In this document: one piece after another, positions 1 to 6,046 of the stretch
Position numbering within the stretch: position 1 is the first letter of the stretch
Layout: every line of letters starts with the position of its first letter
From: Candidatus Fermentithermobacillaceae bacterium UBA3907
Lineage (GTDB): Bacteria > Bacillota > Sulfobacillia > Fermentithermobacillales > Fermentithermobacillaceae
DNA length: 7,140 nucleotides
NCBI GenBank assembly: GCA_002391545.1
Contig: DGFF01000075.1
Location: 33,189 to 40,328, forward strand
Reading direction: 5' to 3'
Program-made: the position numbers and the translations under genes
The notes under the pieces: model-generated
The model's input: only the letters and a program-made list of their open reading frames with translations
The model's database searches: none
What the model was told of the DNA's origin: nothing

Positions 1-478
1 TTTTCCATAGCTTACTTCGTTTGTCCCTCAAGCTTACTATTTTTATAAGGTTTGATGATTTTATCCTCTCATCTCTTGTCGCCAAAGATTCCACAAGCAG
101 CCCGGCTTCCCTTTTTTTCATGCCATAGTATTCAACTTCTAAAGGCTTGTCCAATCCTTTTATGTCATTGGGAAATCTCTTTTCTTCATTATCAAGCTGA
201 AAAGCATGGAACATTTCATGAACTATGTTGCATGCTAATACTTCAATACTGTGTAAATCCTCTTCTGTAACATTCCAAATTGCAATTTTCTCTCCATCGT
301 AATCAATAGAGGTATTCCCCCTAAATCTGTTGTCAATTTCTATAACCCGCTCTCCAAAATAGACCTTCTCATCATCATACAGGGCAAATCTGTATCTTTT
401 GAATCCCTTCCACAACTTTTCAAAGTCTATAGTGTTCAAAATACCATCTACCTGTTGCCATACGCTATTCACCTTCAT
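1..478 (-). CDS. HExxH zinc-metalloprotease-like protein, 3' end missing
   Basis: The reading frame is open from the ATG at 478 to the left edge (159 codons seen), so the C-terminus lies outside the window. It holds HEMFH at residues 87-91, the HExxH signature of zinc metallopeptidases, in a helix-like context (IVHEMFHAFQL). Acidic residues 23-33 further on (Glu114, Glu116, Glu124) could supply a third zinc ligand as in gluzincins, but this cannot be decided by eye. I see no signal peptide or membrane segment, so it is probably cytoplasmic. A G-rich Shine-Dalgarno (AAGGGGG, about 486-492) sits 7 nt before the ATG. The start lies inside the end of the upstream helix-turn-helix gene (14 bp overlap), so the two are probably translationally coupled. 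Regulator-plus-metalloprotease pairs are known (XRE repressor with ImmA/IrrE), but I do not recognise this protein as that family. The substrate is unknown and proteolytic activity is inferred from the motif alone. Confidence 0.75.
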   Translation of the reverse strand, partial: MKVNSVWQQVDGILNTIDFEKLWKGFKRYRFALYDDEKVYFGERVIEIDNRFRGNTSIDYDGEKIAIWNVTEEDLHSIEVLACNIVHEMFHAFQLDNEEKRFPNDIKGLDKPLEVEYYGMKKREAGLLVESLATRDERIKSSNLIKIVSLRDKRSKLWK

Positions 479-914
479 TTATTAGCCCCCTTATTTCCAT
501 GAATTGATGAATTGTGTTTACATTCCCAATTAATATGAATTGGGCGATTCTGGCTTCTCTCAAATACTGAAACGAAAACTCTATATTCTCGCTTCTGTTA
601 ACCAGCTCAATTACCTCCTGGACCTTTGCTTCTAACTCGTTTTCTGCTGCTACTGGAACATTAATAATTACCGCGCCTGTATTAGGTTTAGGATCGCGCT
701 TTAAAAACTCAAACACTCTATCGTGGTTGTTTTGTGTAACATTATTGGTAACCGTTACATCCTCAAACAATTTCTTAATATCGTCTTCAGTAAATCTCCA
801 TTGAGCACCTATTTTCTTTCCCTGTAGTTTGCCATTCTTAATGTAATTTCTGATGGTCCTTTCTGTGAGGCCAGTCATAAGTGCAACATCCTTCACCGTG
901 TATAACTTGTCCAA
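465..914 (-). CDS. Small excisionase/MerR-type helix-turn-helix protein
   Basis: With the preferred TTG start at 912-914 the protein has 149 residues. Residues 4-50 form a winged helix-turn-helix of the excisionase/MerR (HTH_17) type. It starts LYTVKDVALMTGLTERTIRN and ends with the usual wing IGAQWRFTEDDI. An Asn/Thr-rich linker (about 53-63) leads to a C-terminal region (about 64-149) that I do not recognise. That region looks alternately helical and strand-like and could bind a partner or ligand. An in-frame ATG at 942-944 would add 10 residues, but AAAGGAGGT at 921-929 lies inside that extension and exactly 6 nt before the TTG, so the TTG is preferred. Such proteins bind DNA as small repressors or recombination directionality factors. 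No integrase is visible, so a transcriptional regulator is more likely. It overlaps the downstream metalloprotease-like gene by 14 bp and is divergent from recA. Autoregulation through the palindrome at 982-1001 is inference. Confidence 0.82.
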   Translation of the reverse strand: MDKLYTVKDVALMTGLTERTIRNYIKNGKLQGKKIGAQWRFTEDDIKKLFEDVTVTNNVTQNNHDRVFEFLKRDPKPNTGAVIINVPVAAENELEAKVQEVIELVNRSENIEFSFQYLREARIAQFILIGNVNTIHQFMEIRGLINEGE

Positions 915-920
915 AATGCT

Positions 921-929
921 ACCTCCTTT
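921..929 (-). promoter_or_regulatory. Shine-Dalgarno deciding the TTG start of the helix-turn-helix gene
   Basis: Read on the minus strand this is AAAGGAGGT, a near-perfect complement to the 16S 3' end, followed by a 6 nt spacer and TTG at 914-912. The ATG at 944 has no comparable site before it. Confidence 0.8.
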
Positions 930-952
930 TTCATTGGTATTCATGCTCTTTC

Positions 953-981
953 AGCCTATTTCATGCAATTTCATATGTCAA
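953..981 (-). promoter_or_regulatory. Likely sigma-A promoter of the helix-turn-helix/zincin operon
   Basis: On the minus strand, a perfect -35 TTGACA (981-976) is followed by a 17 bp spacer and TAGGCT (958-953). TAGGCT is a poor -10 that keeps the important second A and last T. Transcription would begin near 946, giving a leader of about 30 nt before the TTG start. The strong -35 with a weak -10 beside a palindrome suggests a regulated promoter, which is inference. Confidence 0.5.
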
Positions 982-1001
982 TACAATTTGCTGAAATTGT
1001 A
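982..1001. repeat. Perfect 8+8 bp palindrome, candidate operator
   Basis: The arms TACAATTT (982-989) and AAATTGTA (994-1001) are exact inverted repeats around GCTG. The palindrome abuts the -35 element (976-981) of the minus-strand promoter. A related half-site, GCAATTTCA, lies at 965-973 inside the promoter spacer, so the element ACAATTTCA occurs in about three copies. Its placement is that of an operator. The spacing and lack of a T-run argue against a transcription terminator. The binding protein is unknown. The adjacent helix-turn-helix protein is the natural candidate. Confidence 0.5.
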
Positions 1002-1050
1002 GCCTTTTCCCTTACTTCACCAGCGTTTTGAGGGGGGAATAAACATACAT

Positions 1051-1063
1051 GCAATATGATTGC
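1051..1063. repeat. Short palindrome overlapping the recA -35
   Basis: GCAAT-ATG-ATTGC is a 5+5 bp inverted repeat covering the proposed -35 of recA (1060-1065). It could be a regulator site, but arms this short can occur by chance and it does not match the known Gram-positive SOS box. Confidence 0.2.
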
Positions 1064-1089
1064 TCCTTAGGTTGGCTTAATGTTATACT
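1060..1089 (+). promoter_or_regulatory. Likely recA promoter with extended -10
   Basis: TATACT at 1084-1089 is a good -10 and is preceded by TG at 1081-1082, giving an extended -10. TTGCTC at 1060-1065 is a weak -35 at an 18 bp spacing. Transcription would start near 1096, leaving a leader of about 47 nt. An extended -10 often compensates for a weak -35. Confidence 0.5.
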
Positions 1090-1142
1090 CTACTAAGAAT
1101 GGATGCCAGGGTTGACAGGCGACTCTAAGGAGTGAAGTGTAA

Positions 1143-2207
1143 ATGGTAGATAAGGAAAAGGCCCTAGAGTTAGCAGTATCTCAAATAGAAAAACAATTTG
1201 GGAAAGGTGCCATAATGAGATACGGGGAAGATTCTCAAAAAATGGCGGTTGATGTGATTCCAACTGGTTCCCTGGCACTAGACATTGCTCTAGGAATTGG
1301 CGGTATCCCCCGTGGACGAATTGTTGAAATCTACGGTCCCGAAGGCTCTGGAAAAACTACAGTGGCGCTGCACATTATCAGTGAGGCGCAAAAAGCAGGC
1401 GGGATAGCTGCTTTTATAGATGTTGAACATGCTTTAGACCCCTCATATGCAAAAAGGCTGGGGGTTGACATAGACAACTTGCTGATTTCTCAACCTGATA
1501 CTGGAGAACAAGCTCTAGAAATAGTAGAGGCTTTGGTTCGAAGTAGTGCAGTAGATTGCATTGTTGTAGATTCAGTCGCTGCACTGGTGCCTCGCGCAGA
1601 GCTAGAAGGGGAAATGGGAGACGCCCACATGGGGTTACAGGCTAGACTTATGTCTCAGGCGTTGAGGAAGCTTACTGCGGTAGTTTCAAAATCAAAAACT
1701 TCGGTGATATTCATAAATCAAATACGTGAAAAAATCGGAGTTATGTTCGGTAATCCGGAAGTCACTCCGGGGGGCAGGGCACTCAAATTCTATTCATCTA
1801 TAAGACTTGATGTCCGACGCATAGAAAATATAAAGCAGGGTCAAGACACGATAGGTGCTAGAACAAGAGTGCGAGTTGTAAAGAACAAGCTTTCTCCACC
1901 GTTCAGGGAGGCAGAGTTCGACCTTATTTTTGGCGAAGGGATTTCTCGGGAAGGATCCATTCTGGATGTAGGTGTTGATCAAGGAATCATCACCAGAACT
2001 GGAACATGGTATTCATATGGTGATATTAGACTCGGACAAGGTAAACAAGCTGCTAAACAATACCTTGCAGATAATCCTGAGATAGCCAAAGAAGTGGAAA
2101 CCAAGGTCAAGGCTAAGTTGCAAATGGGTGAGGATAACGTTTCTGAGTCTGATTCGACCCAATCCGAATCTAAGAAGAATAAGACAGGTGACCCTGATGG
2201 GAAGTAA
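1143..2207 (+). CDS. recA: Recombinase A (RecA)
   Basis: RecA forms ATP-dependent filaments on single-stranded DNA, promotes strand exchange in repair, and triggers self-cleavage of LexA. The 354-residue length is normal for the family. Visible features are the Walker A motif GPEGSGKTT (residues 65-73, Lys71), the catalytic Glu95 in FIDVEH, and the Walker B end CIVVDS (139-144, Asp143). The DNA-binding loop L1 region EGEMGDAHMGLQAR is at 155-168, and Gln193 and loop L2 run through about 192-211. The C-terminal tail (about 329-354) is polar, Ser/Asp-rich and ends in lysines and Asp-Gly, less uniformly acidic than the E. coli tail. The start is supported by AAGGAGTG at 1127-1134, about 8-10 nt before the ATG. 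The stop overlaps the start of recX, so the two are co-transcribed and probably coupled. No sign of an intein or split. Confidence 0.99.
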   Translation: MVDKEKALELAVSQIEKQFGKGAIMRYGEDSQKMAVDVIPTGSLALDIALGIGGIPRGRIVEIYGPEGSGKTTVALHIISEAQKAGGIAAFIDVEHALDPSYAKRLGVDIDNLLISQPDTGEQALEIVEALVRSSAVDCIVVDSVAALVPRAELEGEMGDAHMGLQARLMSQALRKLTAVVSKSKTSVIFINQIREKIGVMFGNPEVTPGGRALKFYSSIRLDVRRIENIKQGQDTIGARTRVRVVKNKLSPPFREAEFDLIFGEGISREGSILDVGVDQGIITRTGTWYSYGDIRLGQGKQAAKQYLADNPEIAKEVETKVKAKLQMGEDNVSESDSTQSESKKNKTGDPDGK

Positions 2208-2694
2208 GACAGCAATGAACGCTGCCCTACACATACTTTCGAGACGACAAGTGAGTTCGGGGCAAATGAGGTTCATGTTGTCACAAAAGAAGTTCCCTGA
2301 AGAAGAAATAGATGACTGTGTCGAGAGACTAGAGCAGTGGGGCTATATAAATGACAGGGCTCTTGCCGCAAATATATTGGAGACCATGATAAGTAGATCC
2401 CCATGCGGCAAAAAACGGTGTTTGTATGAACTTGAGAAAAGACGCTTTGATAGTGAACTGGCAAAAGAATTGGTTGACGATTTATATGCTGAATTAGACG
2501 AAAGAACCCTTGCGTTTTCTGCAGCTCAGCAGTATGCAAAGGGTAAATCACAAATGACGTCTAAAGATTTGCAGCGACTGGCAGGTTGGCTTTCGCGGCG
2601 CGGTTTCACTGGTGAAACAGTGTACACCGTAGTGAGAGCATATAGCCAGGCATCTGACAGGGAGCAGATTCCTGAATACTGGGGTCAGTATTGA
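2197..2694 (+). CDS. recX: RecX, regulator of RecA
   Basis: RecX binds RecA filaments and limits (or in some bacteria modulates) their extension and ATPase. From the ATG at 2197 the protein has 165 residues, typical of short RecX proteins. The expected series of three-helix repeats can be followed. The first is about 8-60, with the family-like stretch GYINDRALAANILE at 49-62. The second is about 70-97 (GKKRCLYELEKRRFDSELA). The third is about 101-150, with LQRLAGWLSRRGFTGETV. The frame is open further upstream, to 2128, inside recA. I chose 2197 because it follows AGGTGA (2186-2191) by 5 nt and gives the usual recA-recX overlap (11 bp, ATGGGAAGTAA). A later ATG at 2215 is possible but lacks a good ribosome site. 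Position directly behind recA confirms the identification. Confidence 0.93.
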   Translation: MGSKTAMNAALHILSRRQVSSGQMRFMLSQKKFPEEEIDDCVERLEQWGYINDRALAANILETMISRSPCGKKRCLYELEKRRFDSELAKELVDDLYAELDERTLAFSAAQQYAKGKSQMTSKDLQRLAGWLSRRGFTGETVYTVVRAYSQASDREQIPEYWGQY

Positions 2695-2699
2695 AACGC

Positions 2700-2738
2700 A
2701 CCTGGATACGTTGATGTTAGAAGCACACCGATCCAGGT
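2700..2738 (+). repeat. Inverted repeat after recX
   Basis: ACCTGGAT (2700-2707) and ATCCAGGT (2731-2738) form a perfect 8 bp stem with a 23 nt loop, 5 nt after the recX stop. No T-run follows, so this is not a standard intrinsic terminator. It could be an mRNA 3'-end stabilising hairpin or chance. Confidence 0.3.
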
Positions 2739-2887
2739 TGAAATTATACCTTATATTTGTGGCTGTTAGCGGCTTATTAGAGTTTCAAGATTATGATGAG
2801 GTTAGATCGATATTCTTACCTAATCGTACTATATTTTGAATCAATGAGCGCTTAAGCCTTGAAAATTGTAAGATACTTTTACCCAGT

Positions 2888-2915
2888 ATGCCGGGCACTG
2901 CTCGGCATTTTGTGT
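2888..2915 (+). terminator. Intrinsic-terminator-like hairpin in front of rny
   Basis: ATGCCGGGC (2888-2896), loop ACT, and GCTCGGCAT (2900-2908) form a 9 bp GC-rich stem with one G-U pair. TTTTGTGTT follows, with the T-run beginning at 2908. It may end the recA-recX transcript. It finishes about 9 nt before the rny Shine-Dalgarno (2921-2930), so no standard promoter fits between hairpin and gene. Any rny mRNA should therefore contain or read through it. The upstream part of the gap (2739-2887) holds no gene I can support and no convincing promoter. Confidence 0.65.
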
Positions 2916-2936
2916 TAATAGGGGAGGTGACAATGG

Positions 2937-4466
2937 ATGGAATATGCGTTATACGTGATATTTGGAATCGTAGGAGCTATCGTTGGATATTTGGTCCGGA
3001 AGGTAATAGGAGAAGCTAAGATAACATCCGCAGAAGCCGAAGCGGAGAGGATTTTGCAGGAAGCTAGCAGAGACGCAGATACTAAACAACGCGAAATCCT
3101 TCTCGAAGCGAGAGATGCAGCGCAAAAAATACGAGATGAAGTGGATAAGGAAGTAAGGGAGCGACGCCAAGAGGTACAACGTCTCGAACGAAGGCTAATT
3201 AGCAAGGAAGAATCATTGGATCGAAGACAAGAGATGTTGACCCAAAGAGAAGAAAGTCTCTCGAAACGAGAAAAAGAACTGCTCGAAAAGGAAAAACTTC
3301 TTGAAAAAATGCAGGAAGAATGTATGCAGGAACTCGAGCGAATCTCCGGTCTTTCGACTGAAGAGGCTCAGGATCTCATCCTTCAAGAAGTTCGAGAAAC
3401 TCTCAAAGAAGAGACTGCCAGAATTATTAGGGATGCACAAGCAGAGGCCAAGGAAAAAGCAGATGAAGAAGCGCGCAACATAATAGCCTTAGCTATACAA
3501 AGATGCGCTGCAGACCATGTTGCGGAAAACACTGTTTCCGTAGTTGAATTACCAAGCGAAGAAATGAAAGGAAGAATAATAGGACGAGAGGGTCGAAATA
3601 TAAGAACCCTAGAAACTCTCACAGGAATAGAACTCATTATTGATGATACACCGGAAGCAGTAATACTATCGGGTTTTGATCCTGTAAGAAGGGAAGTTGC
3701 TCGACTGGCTCTAGAGAGACTTGTAGCCGATGGGCGAATTCATCCTGCTCGCATAGAGGAGATGGTTGAAAGAGCCGAGAAAGATGTAGCTACCATGATC
3801 AAGCAAGAGGGAGAACGAGCGGCTTTGCAGTTGGGCATACACAATCTACATCCCGAGCTGATAAAACTGTTAGGAAGACTTAAATTCAGGACCAGCTACG
3901 GACAAAATGTCCTACAGCATTCCATTGAAGTTGCGCAACTTGCGGCAAATATGGCAGCTGAGATAGGAGCCAACGTGAACGTCGCAAAGCGCGCAGGACT
4001 TTTGCACGACATTGGAAAAGCAGTAGACCATGAAGTGGAAGGGTCTCACGTAGCCATTGGGGTCAATCTGCTAAAGAAATATAGAGAATCCAACGAGGTG
4101 ATTAAAGCAGTAGAGGCCCACCACGGAGATGTGGAGCCCCAAAGCGTAGAAGCATTTTTGGTAGCAGCTGCAGACGCTATATCTGCAGCGCGTCCTGGGG
4201 CTAGACGTGAAACCCTTGAGATGTACCTTAAACGATTGGAGAAACTAGAAGAGATCGCCAACTCTTTCGAAGGCGTAGAAAAGGCCTACGCCATTCAAGC
4301 GGGACGTGAGATCAGGATAATGGTAAAACCCGAACACATAGACGATCTAGGCTCGGTCACTTTGGCAAGAGATATAGCTCAAAGAATCGAGAAAGAGCTT
4401 GAGTATCCAGGGCAAATTAAGGTCACAGTTATACGAGAAACCAGAGCAGTAGGTTTCGCAAAGTAA
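2937..4466 (+). CDS. rny: Ribonuclease Y
   Basis: RNase Y is a membrane-anchored endoribonuclease that starts decay and processing of many mRNAs in Firmicutes. The 509-residue protein has the full family architecture. An N-terminal membrane anchor covers residues 2-20 (YALYVIFGIVGAIVGYLV), and a long charged coiled coil runs from about 30 to 195. A KH RNA-binding domain begins near 200, with its GxxG loop at 216-219 (IIGREGRNI). An HD phosphohydrolase domain spans about 320-420, with His328, the His357-Asp358 pair in LLHDIGK, His371, His395-His396 and Asp413. A conserved C-terminal region ends at 509. The start at 2937 follows the very strong GGGGAGGTGA (2921-2930) at 6 nt. An out-of-frame ATG at 2933 is too close and opens only a 28-codon frame. 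The gene is flanked by two hairpins. It is the same strand as recA-recX, but the terminator-like hairpin suggests at least partly separate control. Confidence 0.98.
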   Translation: MEYALYVIFGIVGAIVGYLVRKVIGEAKITSAEAEAERILQEASRDADTKQREILLEARDAAQKIRDEVDKEVRERRQEVQRLERRLISKEESLDRRQEMLTQREESLSKREKELLEKEKLLEKMQEECMQELERISGLSTEEAQDLILQEVRETLKEETARIIRDAQAEAKEKADEEARNIIALAIQRCAADHVAENTVSVVELPSEEMKGRIIGREGRNIRTLETLTGIELIIDDTPEAVILSGFDPVRREVARLALERLVADGRIHPARIEEMVERAEKDVATMIKQEGERAALQLGIHNLHPELIKLLGRLKFRTSYGQNVLQHSIEVAQLAANMAAEIGANVNVAKRAGLLHDIGKAVDHEVEGSHVAIGVNLLKKYRESNEVIKAVEAHHGDVEPQSVEAFLVAAADAISAARPGARRETLEMYLKRLEKLEEIANSFEGVEKAYAIQAGREIRIMVKPEHIDDLGSVTLARDIAQRIEKELEYPGQIKVTVIRETRAVGFAK

Positions 4467-4481
4467 TCTGTTACTGGTCGG

Positions 4482-4521
4482 GTTGACACCAGGTTGCTGA
4501 AAAGATAAACCTGGTGTCAAC
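4482..4521 (+). repeat. Perfect 14 bp-stem hairpin after rny
   Basis: GTTGACACCAGGTT (4482-4495) and AACCTGGTGTCAAC (4508-4521) pair perfectly around a 12 nt loop, starting 15 nt after the rny stop. The downstream sequence is AACACCGACAC, with no T-run, so it is a poor Rho-independent terminator. It could be a factor-dependent terminator, an RNA stability or processing element, or a protein-binding palindrome. Because it is strictly intergenic and perfect, chance is unlikely. Confidence 0.7.
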
Positions 4522-4578
4522 AACACCGACACAGATATGCAATATGCGGGACTTTGAGCTTAGGAGTAGATAAATATC

Positions 4579-5097
4579 ATGGCTAGAAAAAGTAATGATT
4601 CGGCTTGTCAGGAAGATATTGAGGTGATGGCAACCCTACTTGTGGCTTTTCCACAAATGTCTAGGATTGTGTTCGACCCGAGAAATCGCACGTTGACATC
4701 GGTATTTCTGTGTCAGGGTCCACTCAGTAAGAACAAACAAAGACAACTTAACAAACTGTACCGCGAGTCGTTAGAGGTTTATCATGGCCTAATTGGAATA
4801 GAGCCCCGGATCGTCAATTCCTCGTGGGAGCTTATGGATAATCTGTGCTCATTTCAGGTAGAAAGAGACGTAGAATCTCTTTCTACAGATGAACTAAGCC
4901 TGACTGCGTCTTTGGTTTCGCAAAATGTTCGTGTGTTCTCTGCTTCTGACGGTTCCACTTTGGTTGAAGACATCGAACTATCTTGGTCCGCTAGATTCTT
5001 CTTGCAGGAGTTACTAGAAGATATTAGGAATATCAAATGCACGCGGCAACTTGTTGCAGTACGCGAGGGCGAAAAAGTAATTGTTTTTGATAAGTGA
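4579..5097 (+). CDS. Unrecognised 172-residue protein between rny and ymdB
   Basis: I do not recognise the family. The protein has no signal peptide, no clear membrane segment and no catalytic motif I can name, so it is probably soluble and cytoplasmic. The visible pattern is a helix-like N-terminus (11-26), strands around 28-45 (SRIVFDPRNRTLTSVFLCQG) and a basic helix at 50-69 (KNKQRQLNKLYRESLEVY). Strand-like stretches follow at 82-98 and 116-134, then a helix at 135-151 and a final strand pair (LVAVREGEKVIVFDK, 158-172). Five cysteines (10, 45, 90, 154 and none paired in a CxxC) do not suggest a metal knuckle; only four are seen. AGGAG at 4562-4566 lies 12 nt before the ATG, rather far. 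The stop codon is embedded in the ymdB ribosome site (GAGGT, 5096-5100), so the two genes are very likely co-expressed. A role linked to RNase Y or YmdB is only a guess from context. Confidence 0.85.
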   Translation: MARKSNDSACQEDIEVMATLLVAFPQMSRIVFDPRNRTLTSVFLCQGPLSKNKQRQLNKLYRESLEVYHGLIGIEPRIVNSSWELMDNLCSFQVERDVESLSTDELSLTASLVSQNVRVFSASDGSTLVEDIELSWSARFFLQELLEDIRNIKCTRQLVAVREGEKVIVFDK

Positions 5098-5106
5098 GGT
5101 ACAGTC

Positions 5107-5886
5107 ATGAATTTATTGTTTGTTGGAGACGTAGTAGGTTCACCAGGGCGGACATATTTAAACCAGGTCTTGCCTGACATCATCAAATCGTACGATGTTG
5201 ATTTCACGATAGTGAACGGAGAAAATGCGGCAGGAGGCGCAGGGCTTACCGAAAAGACAGCGAATGAGATATTTGCTGCAGGAGCAGATGTTATCACTTC
5301 AGGAAACCATATCTGGGACAGGAAAGAAATCTACTCTGTCATGGAAAAGGACAATCGAATATTGAGACCAGCTAACTATCCTCCAGGAGTACCTGGCAAA
5401 GGCTCTGGCGTCTACATTGCCAAGAATAGCACTACTATAGGAGTTATAAACGTATGCGGAAGGGTATTCTCACCCCAACAGTTTGACTGCCCGTTTAGGG
5501 TCCTAGATGCTGAAATATCAAAGATGCAGACCATAACCCCAGTAATCATTGTGGACTTTCACGGAGAAGCCTCCTCTGAAAAAATAGCTGCAGGTTGGTA
5601 TTTTGACGGCAAGGTAAGCGCGTTATTCGGTACCCATACACATGTGCAAACTGCCGACGATACGATTTTACCTAACCAAACTGCATACATAACAGATGTA
5701 GGGATGACAGGAAGCTACGAAGGGGTAATAGGGGTCAAGCGGGACATAATTATAAAGCATTTTTTGACCCAGTTACCTGTAAGACACGAACTGGCGAAAG
5801 GGAAAAAACAGATGTGCGCAGTATTTTGTAAAATAAGCCCTGCAGGTAAGGCTGAACATATCGAGCGTATCCTCATTAAAGAATAG
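5107..5886 (+). CDS. ymdB: YmdB-family metallophosphoesterase
   Basis: YmdB is a dinuclear metal phosphodiesterase, active on 2',3'- and 3',5'-cyclic nucleotides in Bacillus, where it influences biofilm versus motility gene expression. The 259-residue length is normal. The metal-ligand set of the family can be read directly: Asp8 in FVGDVVGSPG, Glu39-Asn40 in VNGENAAGG, Asn67-His68 in TSGNHIWD, His152 in VDFHGEASSEK, and His177/His179 in FGTHTHVQTAD. The family stretch ITDVGMTG follows at 195-202. No signal peptide or membrane segment is present, so it is cytoplasmic. GAGGT at 5096-5100 overlaps the stop of the preceding gene and lies 6 nt before the ATG, a layout favouring translational coupling. 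No key residue is missing. Neighbourhood with rny and spoVS is frequent in Firmicutes and supports the call. Confidence 0.96.
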   Translation: MNLLFVGDVVGSPGRTYLNQVLPDIIKSYDVDFTIVNGENAAGGAGLTEKTANEIFAAGADVITSGNHIWDRKEIYSVMEKDNRILRPANYPPGVPGKGSGVYIAKNSTTIGVINVCGRVFSPQQFDCPFRVLDAEISKMQTITPVIIVDFHGEASSEKIAAGWYFDGKVSALFGTHTHVQTADDTILPNQTAYITDVGMTGSYEGVIGVKRDIIIKHFLTQLPVRHELAKGKKQMCAVFCKISPAGKAEHIERILIKE

Positions 5887-5923
5887 AAAATCAGGCGTTT
5901 CGCAATCACTCGGAATAAAAACC

Positions 5924-5952
5924 TTGTCAAAACTACAGTTTGCCATTAGAAT
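5924..5952 (+). promoter_or_regulatory. Strong sigma-A-type promoter for spoVS
   Basis: TTGTCA (5924-5929) and TAGAAT (5947-5952) each match consensus at five of six positions with the ideal 17 bp spacer. Transcription would begin near 5959, giving a leader of about 88 nt before the spoVS TTG. It starts 37 bp after the ymdB stop. In B. subtilis spoVS depends on sigma-H; I did not find a clear sigma-H promoter here. Confidence 0.65.
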
Positions 5953-6034
5953 GGAAATACACCAACATTCGGCAATCGTGATTAAAGTCCGTTTAGGGTT
6001 ATGGCGCTTTATTAAGAACAATCTAGAAACAATT

Positions 6035-6040
6035 GGAGGG
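6035..6040 (+). promoter_or_regulatory. Shine-Dalgarno deciding the TTG start of spoVS
   Basis: GGAGGG lies 6-7 nt before TTG at 6047-6049. No ATG or GTG in the same frame lies between this site and the conserved core of SpoVS, so it fixes the start. Confidence 0.75.
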
Positions 6041-6046
6041 AGAGTA

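Noticed and set aside
52..270. A 72-codon plus-strand frame near the left edge
   Set aside because: It is antisense to the HExxH gene, whose motif and ribosome site support the minus strand. Its composition (Cys, His, Leu-rich) is typical of a shadow frame.
1041..1052. AAACATACATGC as a LexA box for recA
   Set aside because: It fits the GAAC-N4-GTTC pattern poorly at both half-sites, so I do not annotate it.
1112..1143. TTGACA at 1112-1117 just before recA as a second -35
   Set aside because: The matching -10 would be at about 1135-1143 and the transcript would start inside the gene, after its ribosome site.
2128..2196. Upstream extension of recX inside recA (adds 23 residues)
   Set aside because: The added residues are basic and unlike RecX. 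The ATG at 2197 has a ribosome site and gives the standard overlap with recA.
2714..2839. A 41-codon frame (ATG at 2714) with a hydrophobic stretch resembling a small membrane peptide, between recX and rny
   Set aside because: No Shine-Dalgarno precedes it, and the start lies within the loop of the inverted repeat at 2700-2738. Length alone is not evidence.
4483..4511. TTGACA in the left arm of the hairpin after rny as a promoter for the next gene
   Set aside because: At 17 bp spacing the -10 would be TAAACC, a poor match, and the element is fully explained by the inverted repeat.
4854..5297. A 147-codon minus-strand frame opposite the unknown gene and ymdB
   Set aside because: It spans two genes read on the other strand, one of them certain, and is Ser/Thr-rich shadow sequence without a credible ribosome site.
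5924..6046. N-terminal extension of SpoVS by 41 residues from a TTG at 5924
   Set aside because: It coincides with a -35 element, lacks a ribosome site, and the added sequence is not like SpoVS.
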